Assembly (NCBI GenBank): GCA_021209875.1
Contig: JAGYVD010000001.1
Location: 1,426,001-1,490,000 of the forward strand
Direction of reading: 5' to 3'
Source: Rosellinia necatrix
Taxonomy: Eukaryota > Ascomycota > Sordariomycetes > Xylariales > Xylariaceae
DNA length: 64,000 bases
Part shown: piece by piece, positions 37,460 through 49,600 of the stretch
How positions within the stretch are numbered: position 1 is the stretch's first letter
Layout of the letters: each line of letters starts with the position of its first letter
Notes under the pieces: generated by a model
What the model saw: only the letters and a program-made list of their open reading frames with translations
Told to the model about the DNA's origin: nothing
Databases searched by the model: none
Translations under genes and position numbers: made by a program

Positions 37460-37639
37460 ATTGAGTCCGTTTTCAATCTCGATTACAGTTTAAACCCAAA
37501 CAAAGACAGGTAAAATGACAAGTAGTTGGACAAGTAGCAGAACCCGACCTGTGAAGGTAGATGTAATTTGGTGGTAATCGAAAGAGTGATGTGAATGGGA
37601 CGGCTGGCGCATTGGGCGCACCGCAGGACCAGTGACGCA

Positions 37640-37765
37640 AACCCTTGGGTTGAGGTAGGTACCTATCTAAGATAGGCATCTAAGAGCCTACCTTAGGTAA
37701 GTAAGTACCTACCTAGGTAGGTACCTATAGTGACCTACATAGGTATCCCATAACCTACTTAGGTA
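37640..37765. repeat. Palindromic TAGGTAGGTACCTACCTA cluster
   Basis: A run of TAGGTA and TACCTA words, including a perfect 20-bp inverted repeat with no spacer centred near 37714. Same word family as elsewhere in the intergenic DNA. Confidence 0.85.
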
Positions 37766-38099
37766 CCTCGGAAGACCATGTAAGGATAGGTAGTTAGGTT
37801 AGATCACCTAATACCATCATCTTGCCAACACTATTGCCAATAAAGCGTCTTACTTATATTCCTGAAGCCCATTCAGTGATTACAATAGAGCTAAATTGAG
37901 GCAAACCTGCGTCATGTGTAACAAAACATTTAACTTGCCCTAGTTAGGTAATAAGGATATCATCGGCTCTGTGTGTGTAGCCGCCAACCAATTCCTACCC
38001 TGGCTTTCAGTATCTAGGTAGCCACTTGCCCACACACTGAAATGGCCATGGGATAATCATTAAATAAGTGAGTACTTGCCTACTATCCAACATAGGCAA

Positions 38100-38418
38100 C
38101 TATATGTAAGGTATTTAGGTAGGTGAGTAAGTACCTAGGGTACACTATCTAGGTATGTACCTGCCTACCTAGGTAGGTACCTACAGCGGCCAGATGTTTG
38201 TGATCCTTTAAATGAGGCAAGAGCACAGATACACATGCAGCTACGTAGCAACTTCAGACACGGCAGGTTCTAACTTGCTTGTGCTGCGCATGATTGCCTT
38301 CACATAGGTACCTTCTTAGGTAGGTAATTACTTAGGTATATACGACCTCGGGAGGTAGTTACTGGGTAGATACTTATCTTAGGTAGGTAGGTAGGTAGGT
38401 AGGTAGGTAGGTAGGTAA
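38100..38418. repeat. Palindromic TAGGTACCTA cluster and (TAGG)n array
   Basis: Several CCTAGG- and GGTACC-centred palindromes (38118-38185) followed by about nine tandem TAGG units (38380-38418). It ends about 180 bp upstream of the Dicer-like start codon. Confidence 0.85.
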
Positions 38419-38596
38419 GTAGATACCTAAGGTACCTAGGTAGTGTTTGTCACTTCGACCTTGGAAGTGTTAAGCCATGCAACTCTACCTCCTTCATCTT
38501 TGCACCTTGCCCTCGCCTGCTACCCAATCCTGCAATTACCTTGTTACCCTTTGCCACAATCTTCTTTGTCCCCTTCCGCTTGCCATCAGGCTCAAA

Positions 38597-41500
38597 ATGG
38601 ACGACCACGCCCATTCAGAGGATGAAGACTCCATCCATAGTGATGTCCCACTACAACCGGCTAATCTTACTTGTCTCGCACAAGATAAAGCCCTCTTCGA
38701 CGATTGGCTCCGAAATGAGAGGAAGGATGCCTATAAAATGGGTTGTGAAGCTGACATAGGGGATGAAACCCCCTTGCTACATGCGTCGAATTCAAGGGGC
38801 GTGGGGGATGCACTCATTATTAGCAGTCCCAGGGAATACCAGACGGAGCTATTTGAAAGAGCTAAACGAAAGAATATAATTGCTGTTCTCGACACAGGTT
38901 ATTTACCATCTATTCCTCACTCCTCGCGCTGTGAATCGCTAACATAAAGTATACAGGAGCCGGCAAGACTCTCATAGCCGCACTCCTGCTCCGCTATATC
39001 GTAGAGCAGGAGCTAGACGACAGACAAGCCAGGAAAGATCACAGATTGGCCTTCTTTCTAGTCAGTATCATACCAGTTGCAATATTTACTGTTAATTTGG
39101 TACAGAGGTTAACACATGCTCCAGGTAGATAAGGTCGCCCTGGTCCACCAGCAATATAGAGTGCTGGAAACCAACCTTGATTTCCCCATGGACTCATTCA
39201 CAGGCGAATCCAGCGCGGCGATTTATACGCAAGAATTCTGGGATCAAATACGCAACGAGAAAACAGTGGTTGTATGCACTGCAGAAATCCTGCATCGGTG
39301 TCTATGGCACTCCTTCATCCGTATGGAGCACGTAAACCTGCTCATTTTCGATGAAGCTCACCATGCGAAAAAGAACCATCCTTACGCAAGAATCATTAAA
39401 GATTTCTATGCAACGTTTGAAAAGAGTCACTGCAAACGTCCCCGTATTTTAGGCATGACTGCATCGCCCGTCGATGCGAAAACGAACGTTCATACAGCCG
39501 CCGCCCAACTAGAGGGTTTAATGCACTGCGAAATAGCAACAGTAGATGACCCAATGGTCTTCTCAAGAGCAGTCATTAATAAGCCAACGGAGGGCTTCAT
39601 TGGGTATTTCTGTACGGACGTCCCCTTCGAGACAGTTTTATGGCAGAGGCTACATCAAATCGTTGGTCAAAATCGAGTGTTTGATAAGCTGTTCACCTAT
39701 TCCAAACAATGTACTATTGAGCTAGGACGTTGGGCTGCGGACCGAGTATGGGAATTATGGCTCACAAAAGAGGAGGCTGCCAAAATCGAAGCAAAAACAG
39801 AACTTAAGTTTGGCCAGATGGATTACGGACAATGTCTTGATGCTCTAGATGCGGAGCGGGAGGCAATCGAAGCAATTAGGCAATCCTCCCAGCTAGTGAA
39901 GGATCATATCTTCCCGGCACTTCAGCTCGATGAATTTCATCTTTCGCATAAGCTCAACAAATTAATTGAGCATCTGAACGAGCACTTCGATACTGATATC
40001 GATAAGTGCGTGGTTTTTGCTGAGCAACGTCTTACAGTGGCGTTGCTCGCTGACGTTTTCCAACAACCTAGCCTAAGAGTTCGAGGTTACAAAGCAGCAA
40101 GTCTTGTATGTGCTTGGGCGTCCCTTATAATTAATTCTATTTGCTGACTGAGTATAGATGGGCTCCGGAAATGCTAAATCTGGAGATTTTGGTATGTCAT
40201 TGGCCGAACAGAAATCGACTATTATGAAGTTTCGAAAAAGCGAACTGAACTGCCTCTTCGCCACCAGTGCGGGTGAAGAGGGAATCGATATTCCCGATTG
40301 TAATATCGTGATCCGTTTCGATCTTTACAAAACGGTAATTCAATATATCCAATCAAGAGGCCGCGCGCGGCGGATCGACTCAAAATTCTACCAGATGGTT
40401 GAAGTTGGAAATCACGCACATCGACAACTCGTTGCTGATATACAGGATCATGAGGCTAAGCTGCGTAGCTTTTGCAAAACGCTACCAGAAAACCGTCTGA
40501 TCACTGGCTGCGACTACGATATCGAATATCACCTGTCCAAAGAGACAAGCCATCGGGTATACAAGGTTCCTTCTACCGGTGCGATGTTAACATATAGAAA
40601 TAGTATTGCGGTACTTGCGACCTTTGTGTCGTCATTGCCACATCCTGTCGATATGTTTCGAAACAATGCGGATTACATCATCCACAATATTGGTGGCGAG
40701 TTCCAATGTGAAGTCATACTTCCGGACTGCTCCCCAATAAAAAGCGCAGCTGGACGACGCACGTCATCGAAGCAGGTTGCAAAATGCTCAGCTGCCTTCG
40801 AGATGTGTTTGAAGCTAAAGAAGCAAAAACACCTGGATGATAACCTTCGGTCAGTATTCAAAAAGAGGCTTCCAGCTATGCGCAACGCTCGACTTGCAAT
40901 AAGCTCTAAAAAGCGAAATGAATATCTTATGCGGCAAAAGCCAAATGCGTGGTCTATTCTCGGCCCTGTGGATAGGCTCTTCGTAACAGTAATTAGGCTT
41001 TCAGACCCAAAGGCGCTTGGGAGGCCCTCTCGACCGCTCGCTCTTTTGACAAGGGAATCACTTCCACGCATTGCCTCCTTTCCGATTTATTTCGGGAACC
41101 AGAAGATGTCAAGCGTAGAATGCTTCCCCTTACCTATATCTCTAGATTGCAGTCTAGGGGAAATTGACGGGTTGAACAATTTCACTCTTAGGGTCTTCAA
41201 AGATGTTTTCAGCAAAGAATATGAATCCGAGGTGGAAAATATGCCGTATTTTTTTGCACCCCTGGCGTATTCGCACGATTCCGAACACCTCATGTCGGAT
41301 GCTGACCCGCGTGCAGTGATCGATTGGAGCTGCATCCGTAAAATTCACAACGGACCAACTACAATTGCATGGGAGAACCAACCGGAAGATATATTTAACG
41401 ACAGATTCGTCATTGATCCGTATGATGGCTCCCGAAAATTCTACACTACACGCACACGCCCTGATCTTAACTCCACGGATCCTCAACTACCAGGCCTCCC

Positions 41501-43323
41501 CAGGAGCCGACGAGGGCTCATAAGTGGGGAGGACTCTATTGATATTTGGAATTCTATAGTTGCTAGCTTATGGCGTAAATCGCGTGGAAATCTAACCAGA
41601 AGAGAGGACCTACCAGTTGTTGAGGCAGAATACATACCACTCCGCCGAAATCTATTAGACCAATTCGATAATACCATAGACGGGACACAACGAAAATGTT
41701 TCCTGGTCTTCCAGACGCTCAAAATATCGGTCGTAAGTTTCAAAGTTCCAATGACGTGCACATATACCTAACTAGTCAAAGATACCAGTCGATATTGTTA
41801 CCATGGCCTACAACTTGCCCGCCATAATCTATCGCCTTGAGTCTAATCTCATTGTGCTTGAGGCTTGCAACTCGATAGGGTTGGGTTTACGACCCGATCT
41901 GGCTCTCGAAGCTATGACTAAAGATAGTGATAATACCGAAGATGTTACAGAAGACCAAATTAATCTGCAGCAGGGTATGGGCAGAAACTATGAGCGTCTC
42001 GAGTTCCTTGGTGACTCGTTTTTAAAAATGGCTACTACTATAGCCCTGTTCTCTCAAATCCAAGATTGCGATGAGTTCCAATATCATGTGGATCGTATGG
42101 TTCTCATATGCAACAGGAATTTATTCAACAATGCACTGGAAATGAAGATAGAAGAATCAATCCGAACAAATGGATTTAATCGAAGCAATTGGTACCCTAC
42201 AGGACTGAAATTACTCAAGGGTAGAATTTATAGTAACAAGGGGAGGCATGCGCTTGCTGATAAGACTATCGCGGATGTCTGCGAAGCACTTATTGGTGCA
42301 GCATACATGACGATGTATGATCAGAAGAGCTTCGACATGGCTGTTCAAGCGGTCACAAAATTCGTTAGTCACCCGAACCACAAGATGACCACATATAACG
42401 ACTACTACGCTGCATATAAGATACCGGATTGGCAGAGCTCTGCACCTCGAGCTGTACACTGCTGCCTTGCGAACGAAATCGAACAGAAAATGGGCTATAA
42501 GTTTAAGTATCCTCGACTACTGCGAAGCGCTTTCACCCATCCCTCGTACGGCTCTATATACGAGGGGATTCCAAACTATCAACGACTTGAGTTCCTCGGA
42601 GATGCGCTTCTCGACATGTTATGCGTTGACTATCTATTCCAGCGATTCTCTAGTGCTGATCCTCAATGGTTGACGGAGCACAAGATGGCCATGGTTTCGA
42701 ACCAGTTTCTTGGTTGTTTGTGCGTCTCGCTTGATCTACAGAAACATATGGTGTCCATGACTGGAGGACTGCAGAAAGAGATTGCCGACTATGTTATTAC
42801 TATTACGGAATCCCGAATACGGGCCGAGGATGACGCTGAGGCAGCTGGTCTTGGACGTACTGCATATGCACGCAACTATTGGATGAACGAAAAGCGCCCT
42901 CCAAAGAGCCTGCCTGATATAGTTGAATCATACATCGGTGCTCTCTTCGTCGATAGCGGGTTTAATTTCGAAGAGGTGCAACGCTTCTTCGATTCTCACA
43001 TTATTCAGTACTTTGAGAATATCCATCTCTACGACACATATGCCGCGAATCACCCCGTAACTTTACTCTCTAATATGCTCGCTACCGAGTTTCACTGCAC
43101 GAAGTGGAGGATCATGTCTTCTGAGACTGATGACGAGGACCGCGAGTTTGGGGCAACCAAGGTCGCAGCGGGTGTTATGATACATGGGGCAGTAAGGGAG
43201 AGCGTATTTGCGGGTGATGGCCGGTCTGCGAAACAGAAGGTTGCGCAAAAGTTCTTATGCCGGGTGAAGAGCATGACCATAGGAGAATTCAAAAAGGCAT
43301 TTGGTTGCGGCTGTTACCAATAG
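38597..43323 (+). CDS. DCL1: Dicer-like protein 1 (RNA silencing endoribonuclease)
   Basis: Five exons: 38597-38897, 38957-39060, 39125-40105, 40158-41732 and 41782-43323, about 1500 aa. Fungal Dicers cut double-stranded RNA into small RNAs for quelling or meiotic silencing. The helicase part has Walker A DTGAGKT (about 99-105, split by intron 1), DEAHH (211-215) and motif VI SRGRAR (528-533). A Dicer dimerisation domain follows (VLATFVSSLPHPVDMF onward). RNase IIIa has ERLEFLGDS (about 1058) and DVCEALIGA (about 1151); RNase IIIb has RLEFLGDALLD (about 1255) and DIVESYIGALF (about 1366), so the acidic catalytic residues are present. A C-terminal dsRNA-binding-like end finishes with CGC. HHAKKNHPYARIIKDFY is typical of Dcl-1 rather than Dcl-2. 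The start is ATG 38597; the in-frame ATG at 38477 would add a low-complexity, Leu/Pro-rich leader. All introns are 49-64 bp. Confidence 0.95.
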
Positions 43324-44720
43324 TCTCTAGGTAGTAGATGGCTGACTACTCTGCTACTTGCCTGATGTAGGAACTTGCATTTACGTTCTCTAGTCTTTGA
43401 TTCCCTACTCATACGCGAAGGGCCAAAGTGTAGCTCATGAATTTAGAATTTGATTAACCTAAAATTGTGCAATCCCCTGTCTATATGGTTATATGACTCT
43501 GTATTTTGGCATACGTCATTAATTCCTCGGGATCTGAGTAGCATCTGTCTTATGGACAACGAGAAATAGAAACGTCTTTGTCTTTCTCATCATAAGACCT
43601 TCGTCAAAATAGAACGCTGACCGTATCGCGGTTCAGCGTCGGCCCGGAAGCTCTGCGAAGATAGAGCAACACTGGTCCTTACATCACTATTTAGTGGATA
43701 TCTGGTTGTTTTTGGCAGCGGTGGCGCGGCCACGAAGGATAGAAAAAGGAAGCACTGGCTTTCGGTTCCCGATATATTTGGCCGGTCCTCGAAGCTCCTC
43801 CTCTTTAGCTCACCCCCGGGGATCCAATGCGCCATTTCCCTCGACAGCGTTGATAGCGCGGCCTTCTATGCGCCGCCCTCATCTGGGGATCCCCGCCGTC
43901 GCTGCGGTTCGGGGGGCGAGCACGACGTCAGGGACTCGGCGCTTGATATGGCGGCAGGTAAGCCCTAGCGCGCGGCGCTTTGCGCGTGGCGCTTACTTAC
44001 GCCTCGGGCTGAGTCTGCTGGTGTCCAGAGTGAGCTCGCGAGTCAGCGACGAAGTGCCTTCCTTGCTTATGCTTCGACTTATCCACATCGTCTTGAGTTC
44101 CGGCCAGTCTTCCCTTCTCTTGAACTACTTTCTGACTCACGAGTTGTCTACCGGGTACTGGCTAAACCTCCCCCTATTTAATTCTCGGGTGGCAAAGTGA
44201 GTATGTGGGAGCTGAACTGTCAGACAAAACCAAGACGAGGATGTCAAAACGATGCAAAACGTGCTTATCGGGACTGCTAGCCAAGAAAGTGACAGTCAAA
44301 AAGCTCCAGCGTCCTGCTACCCAGCAAGGATGGAACGTACCTGGTTGCGAGTTAAACTATCTTCAACGTATTCAGTGACGGTCTAAACAGAAAATCCTTA
44401 AGTCGCCAAAAATACATAGAACCATATCTCTCAAAATTTTAGAATTGAATTAAGAGGGTCCTATGAACACGTTAACCGGGCTGATTAGCACAACTCCTTT
44501 TTACTCCAATCCTGAGTCCAACATCACGTTTAGATCTCAGTATTAGCTAATGCCAAGCCACCAAACGATATATACAAAGCAAGATTAACCCCCAAGTCGA
44601 CCACCGCTATGCAACCAGATCGATCAATTTCATATCAAATGAAGAGCGACAGGGGACTATCACTCTCATATCTAATTTTTGCTCCCTCATGTGCGTGAGG
44701 CCAGGTAGTCTATCGGACCC
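43324..44720. other. Intergenic region between convergent DCL1 and an unknown gene
   Basis: The two flanking genes converge here. A GC-rich block at 43690-44050 (with GCGCGGCGC and GCGCGTGGCGC words) gives a 168-codon plus-strand frame at 43694-44200 with no recognisable motif. The remainder is AT-rich with no gene. Confidence 0.45.
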
Positions 44721-47109
44721 TTAGTAGCCAGCAATGTCCTCCCTCTGGATAGATCGTCCCCTAGCTGGAAATGGCTCCTGGTCTTGGGTGTGCCATAACG
44801 CCGAATTTGCTCGACTTTTGGGAATGTCGAAGTTTATTTCATCATCAGAGAGATTCCTTCGCTCCTGGAATTCCGCGTTGTCGTCCGGGCTAATTTCAGG
44901 GCCAACCGGCATGCGGGGCAGCGCGGACACCATGCAAGATTCATCTGCTAGAGCTTTATTCATAGGCGAATCTGTTAACGTGGCCGGAACAGCTACATCG
45001 AATAATCCTGGCAAGCCGGAAACCTGACCTCCAAAAATGCCGTAGCCCGTTTCTGAAAAAAGGAGATCTTTCTCATATGAACTCCTAGATGGTGTCATAG
45101 AACCTCCATCAGTTTCGGCATAGTCTTCTAAATAAAATTCATTCGATTGGCGCTTTCCAGTGGCCATATGGGGGTGAGCTAACGGTGGGGTGGTAGATGC
45201 ACTTTTAGATGGAAGTAGTGGCCGTTCTGGAAATGGAATATTCGGAACTGGCGGAATTGACTGGTCTAAACGTATGGGTCGAAATATTGGCGAGAAATCG
45301 ATTGAGGTGCTTGTGGTGTGGCCGGATTGAGGCCGGAAAGGATTCGAGCTCACAGTTGACATAGCTGTATCGGATGTTATAGATCCATGACGAAGGCTAC
45401 TGTTTCTCACTGGGATAGCATTCTCAATTGGATAACGATTGGCCCTTGTGCTTGAGAGAAAAACGGTACTCTGTTCCCCGATATCATTCGACTGGGTTTT
45501 ATAGTTCGCGGCATTCGAGGGGGAATATATTACTTCTATATTTGAAAGTTAGCATTACGTCCTAGAAGCATGGAGTACAGATCGCGACACTGGAGAGCAC
45601 TGACGTGATTCGCTGTCAGATTGCTGTGCTGGCGAGGTATAGAAAGAGTCCTGGAAATCGGTAGTACTTCCCAGTTGGCGTCTAGCTGAATTTCGTTCTC
45701 TTGGAAGTTGTGAGCCTTGTAATGATACCTTTTGCTGATAAGTGTCCTCGTAAATTTCACCCCGACTCCCGGAACGGATGCCATTGGCGCTTTGCCTCTT
45801 CACTAGCAGTCTTGAATCAGTTACCACGTTGTGGTGTGATGTAGGTCTCCGCCTGGATGGATCCTTCGGGGGTTGGGGGAGAGCCGGTAAGGGTTTATCA
45901 TCGTTGCGCTTTTGGTGCGATTGCTCCTCGGCATTTGGCTGGGCCAACGATTGCCTCTTGGTGGAGATGTTCGGCCTCGCAGATTCCCGCTCGTGCGTTG
46001 TAGCTGCCAGGGCGCGATCTCGAAGGGAATCGGGGAAAAGATCAGTATCCTCCTCCCTGCCCCTTTTTGCAACTGACAAGCTTCGTCGCGTTTCACTCGA
46101 TGTAGTGGCCGGAGCTGAAGGCATGGACTTCCGTCTTGCTGCCCTTTCCGACCTAGCCGACTCCGTCCGGGTCATGACCTTGGGCGTCTCATCTGCAGTA
46201 TGTTGCGGTAAACGTGACGATGTCCTTTTGGGAAACGAGCCGGACGTGTGAGAACTACCATACTTCGATCGCAGACCTGAGCTTACCGAGTGTCGGGTTT
46301 TGGGCCGTCTGGGGGGCTCGTCCTGGGTGTCGTCGTCCACGTCTTTAGAGATCACTGATGTCCATGTCTCGTTTACTTGGCTCACGGGTGGTTCTTGGTC
46401 CCTCCGTGTTTCGAAATTGGCGCCCGTTTCCCGGTTGCGATCTGCCACGTCTTCGCCGTAGTTCCTCGCTCCCGTAGCTTGGACCCTGCCGTAGAAGTCG
46501 TAAGGTTTGATCATGGATTGGGCATCTAGAAGATCAACATAACCCTTAGCTTTGGTGGATTGACCGCTGCGACCCGAGTCAGAATACATCGATACTAAGC
46601 CCGGCGACGGCGCAGGTTTAGCTGATATCGACGAGGCCGGAACGTTGGTTACTATCTTGGGGGGTAGCTTATAGGGGCCATATTTCTTCTGGTGAGAGGC
46701 TGACAACCCAGGCACCGACGGTGCTTGCAAGCTTGAGGAGCTTATCTCGCTAAGGTGAGTAGATGGCGCGGTGCTCGGCCGGTCAACACCAGGGCCGCGA
46801 TGAGCATCACCGCGATGGCGAGGGGCGCGTGGTGAGGGAAGTGGTGTGCTATTTTGGGAGACGGTGGCAAGATTGGGATGGGACTTCTGGAACTGCTCTA
46901 GAATCTTGCTACCATTGCCGAGGACAGGGTATGTACCTAAACAGCTATGTAAGTGATAAGCGAAACAAGATATTACCCGATTGGGAAGCGCACGTACCGC
47001 GGATTGGCGGCGACAGCGCCACAGTCGCATCGTAGGCGGATGTCTTGAACGAATTGCGCCCAGTCAGACCCGATTCTGATTTTTTCGAAAGAAAGTCTAG
47101 TAACCCCAT
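44721..47109 (-). CDS. Conserved-looking disordered fungal protein of unknown function
   Basis: Three exons fit: 47109-46998, 46936-45605 and 45535-44721, about 752 aa, with introns of 61 bp (GTACGT...TTTAG) and 69 bp (GTCAGT...ATATAG with a GCTAAC branch word), both phase 1. The protein starts MGLLDFLSKKSESGL, continues SAYDATVALSPPIRG and TYPVLGNGSKILEQFQKSHPN, and is then almost wholly Ser/Pro/Arg/Asp-rich and probably disordered. LPPKIVTNVPASSISAKPAPS and YVDLLDAQSMIKPYDFYGRV are the most ordered-looking segments. The N-terminal block looks like a family I have seen annotated only as hypothetical in Pezizomycotina. I assign no function. The join to exon 3 (SES-QVIYSPSNAANYKTQS) is supported by frame and splice words; without it the protein would stop at 45555. 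Confidence 0.7.
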
Positions 47110-49600
47110 CTTGATAACATGACTTGTTTCTGTGTGATTTCTGGATATTTAGAGTTAACAGAGCACCCGGTAGATATTATATCCGGCCCATCTGCTCTGC
47201 GTGTTATGTTCTCGCTTGCTTGGGCGGAAAGGAAAGTCTGTGATAATGTGCGGCCGATGATATGGATCACAATAATCGAGGTTTCCGCCCCCAGGGATGC
47301 GTAGCGCAACGAATGGTAGGATATGTTAGTGTGCTTGGTTCGAGCGAGATGGGGCTAGAAAGGTCCTTGTCGCGGTCGCGTGCAAGAGCTGGGGACCCGA
47401 GAGCCAACGACTTGTTACGGTGGACACGATGAGGGTCACTATACACGGTACCGGAATCCAACGATCGTCGAAGGGCAAGGCCGCGAGGATGTGGTTGTGT
47501 GTCAATGGGCGAACACGGGGCACGCCGGGACGTAGTAATTAATGATTAGGGATTGGACGAGGTGGGAAGTGGGTGATGGCGGCGGTGGGCTAAAGATGAG
47601 TTTGTTGGGTTGCGGAATAAGTATTACAGTACAGTTTAAGACGGGGCAGGCAGGGCGTGAAGAACGACGGGTAGATAGATATAATAGTCGCGGGACTGGA
47701 ATAACGGGCGACAGAAAGAAGGAAGGAAAAAAAAAAAGAAGAAAAAAAAAGACTTTAATGAGCGGGCGAAGAGCACACAGCCAATGGGCACGACGTGTAA
47801 GCACTCGAGAACCTTTCTACCAAGGTTAGCTGCACCGGGATGGAAGGCTAGGTAGGTAATATGTAGTATGTGGCGAGGACCCCCCTCTCCCGGATCTGCT
47901 AACTTGGCTACTAACTTGGCTGCTAACTTGGCAGAGGCAAGTAGATAGTGTTTGTGGGTTGCGAGCTTGTGAGCTTATGGGCTTGGGATGTGACCCGAGC
48001 GCGTTGTGACGAAGGAGAAGGAGATACCATAGAGAGACAGGTACAGTGTGCTAGGTAGCGAGTGAGTGGTCTGCGCCTGGATGCGGCAGAGTGTCGCGGC
48101 TTTTTACACCACCACCATCAGTCCAGGTACAGTGTGCCCTCTCAAGAGAACTTGTGTCTGGAGAGACACGCGGGGAAGAGAAGAGAGAGCGACATGTGTG
48201 TTGCGCGTGCGTCTGCGTGTGTGAGTGAGCGTGTGTGTATATGTAGGTAGGTGTGTAGGTATGTACCTAGGTATAGGTATGCAGGCGTGTGCGAGCGTGT
48301 GTTGCGTGATAGTTATCCTTTTCCTTTTCGATAGGGAGACGACGATGCTTGTGCTACTAAGCCCGTGCCGAAGCAATCTCTGCTCCTGACTCCGCCGGTT
48401 CTTCTTTAAGTAGGTACTTGCCAACTCTGATGTACGGTATGATGTATACATGTATAACTTCCTAGTTAATCGACCAAGAACTCGCAGCTCGCTACCTAGT
48501 GAGCCCCTCCCTGCTCGGAACTAGATCTTGGACCCTGACCTTGGCTGAGCAGGCACCGTGATTGGCGTCCGTTTGTACCACCAACTCTACCTAGGTAGGC
48601 TAGCGAGCTAGGGCCTGCCTGTACGGTACGCTAAGTAGTGTACACTAAGGTAGGTAGCTATTATGTACGTGCGTTAGGTGCACGTTAGATAATTGGATCC
48701 GTCTGTGCTTGGCTATGTAATACATAATCAATTACTTAGGTGAGGTACACATTAGGCATGGTTTCTTCCCCCGAGTGCGAGTCTCCCTCTCTGCCCCGTA
48801 GCACGGTTTCCATACTGTATGTTGTTTCCTCTACCATCTAGCCGGGTTGGGATGGCCCTGGGTACTTGGCATGGATCTAAGTTACCTGGGTAGTTAGTTA
48901 AGGTTTCTCTTTCCCCCCAGGCAAATCTTCATCCGGTAATGTCGCCAATCTTCTACTGTGGCGTAGAACACTCCTTCATACGTTTTAGACTAAGTCATTT
49001 CCAAATACACTAGTCAGGCCCTCCTATCCGCGATGGGATACAATGCCTTGCCAAACATGATTGCGTAGTACGAAGTATACCTAATCTTCCATCTCAAGAT
49101 GCACGACGGAGCGAGCCGTTTCTGTCCCTTTAGAGCAACCGAGTCCTCGAACCCTTTGGTCGGGTGCGCGCCACACCACCGGGGTTTGGAAGGATTACTG
49201 TGGTGTTGCCGCGTTTACGTATTTGCGTATGTACGCAGCCTATACGTCATGAAAGTGGTCAAAAACAAAATGAACATGCACACACTACCCGGAAACACAC
49301 ATGCCGCCAAGCTCATGATCATTCAAGCTGTCATTTAGTGGAGAGGAGAACTTCGCAGGGACTATGACATGGGATTATTACAGGGTGCCAGGATAGCGGC
49401 CAAAGGATCACCCTCCATCCCTTCCCGGCCTTCGGAACTCTGTATGTTTGCTACTGATGGTTGAATACTGTACGGTCGCGTGAAGAGAACTAGCACATTT
49501 ATGCACTATACACCGAGATGGTGTTTTAGTCGTGCATGGTTTTATCTGCCGACATATATACGTATGTAGCTAGGCATGTAGGGCGCTTCTGGATGATGAC
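47110..49600. other. Gene-free upstream region with simple repeats
   Basis: No gene supported. The region holds poly-A tracts at 47729-47750, GTGTGT/GTATGT repeats at 48200-48310 and TAGGTACC words at 48240-48280 and 48590-48660. It includes the promoter of the unknown gene that starts at 47109. Confidence 0.45.

Larger units (their letters stand above)
37460..38596. promoter_or_regulatory. Divergent TAP42 / Dicer-like 1 upstream region
   Basis: About 1.1 kb separates the divergent start codons. It has the densest set of TAGGTA/TACCTA words in the window, including a perfect 20-bp palindrome at 37705-37724, further ones near 38110-38182, and a (TAGG)n run at 38380-38418. No protein-coding frame is supported. 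A shared promoter is inferred from gene arrangement only. Confidence 0.5.

Noticed and set aside
38477..38596. Upstream in-frame ATG for Dicer-like 1 adding 40 residues
   Set aside because: The extra segment is Leu/Pro/Cys-rich leader-like sequence unlike Dicer N termini; ATG 38597 has a better context (CAAAATGG) and precedes the acidic N-terminal part.
45555..45604. Termination of the 44.7-47.1 kb gene at the stop 45555
   Set aside because: A GTCAGT donor at 45604 and a good branch/acceptor at 45536 join in phase to a further 271-codon exon of the same composition, so I preferred the three-exon model.
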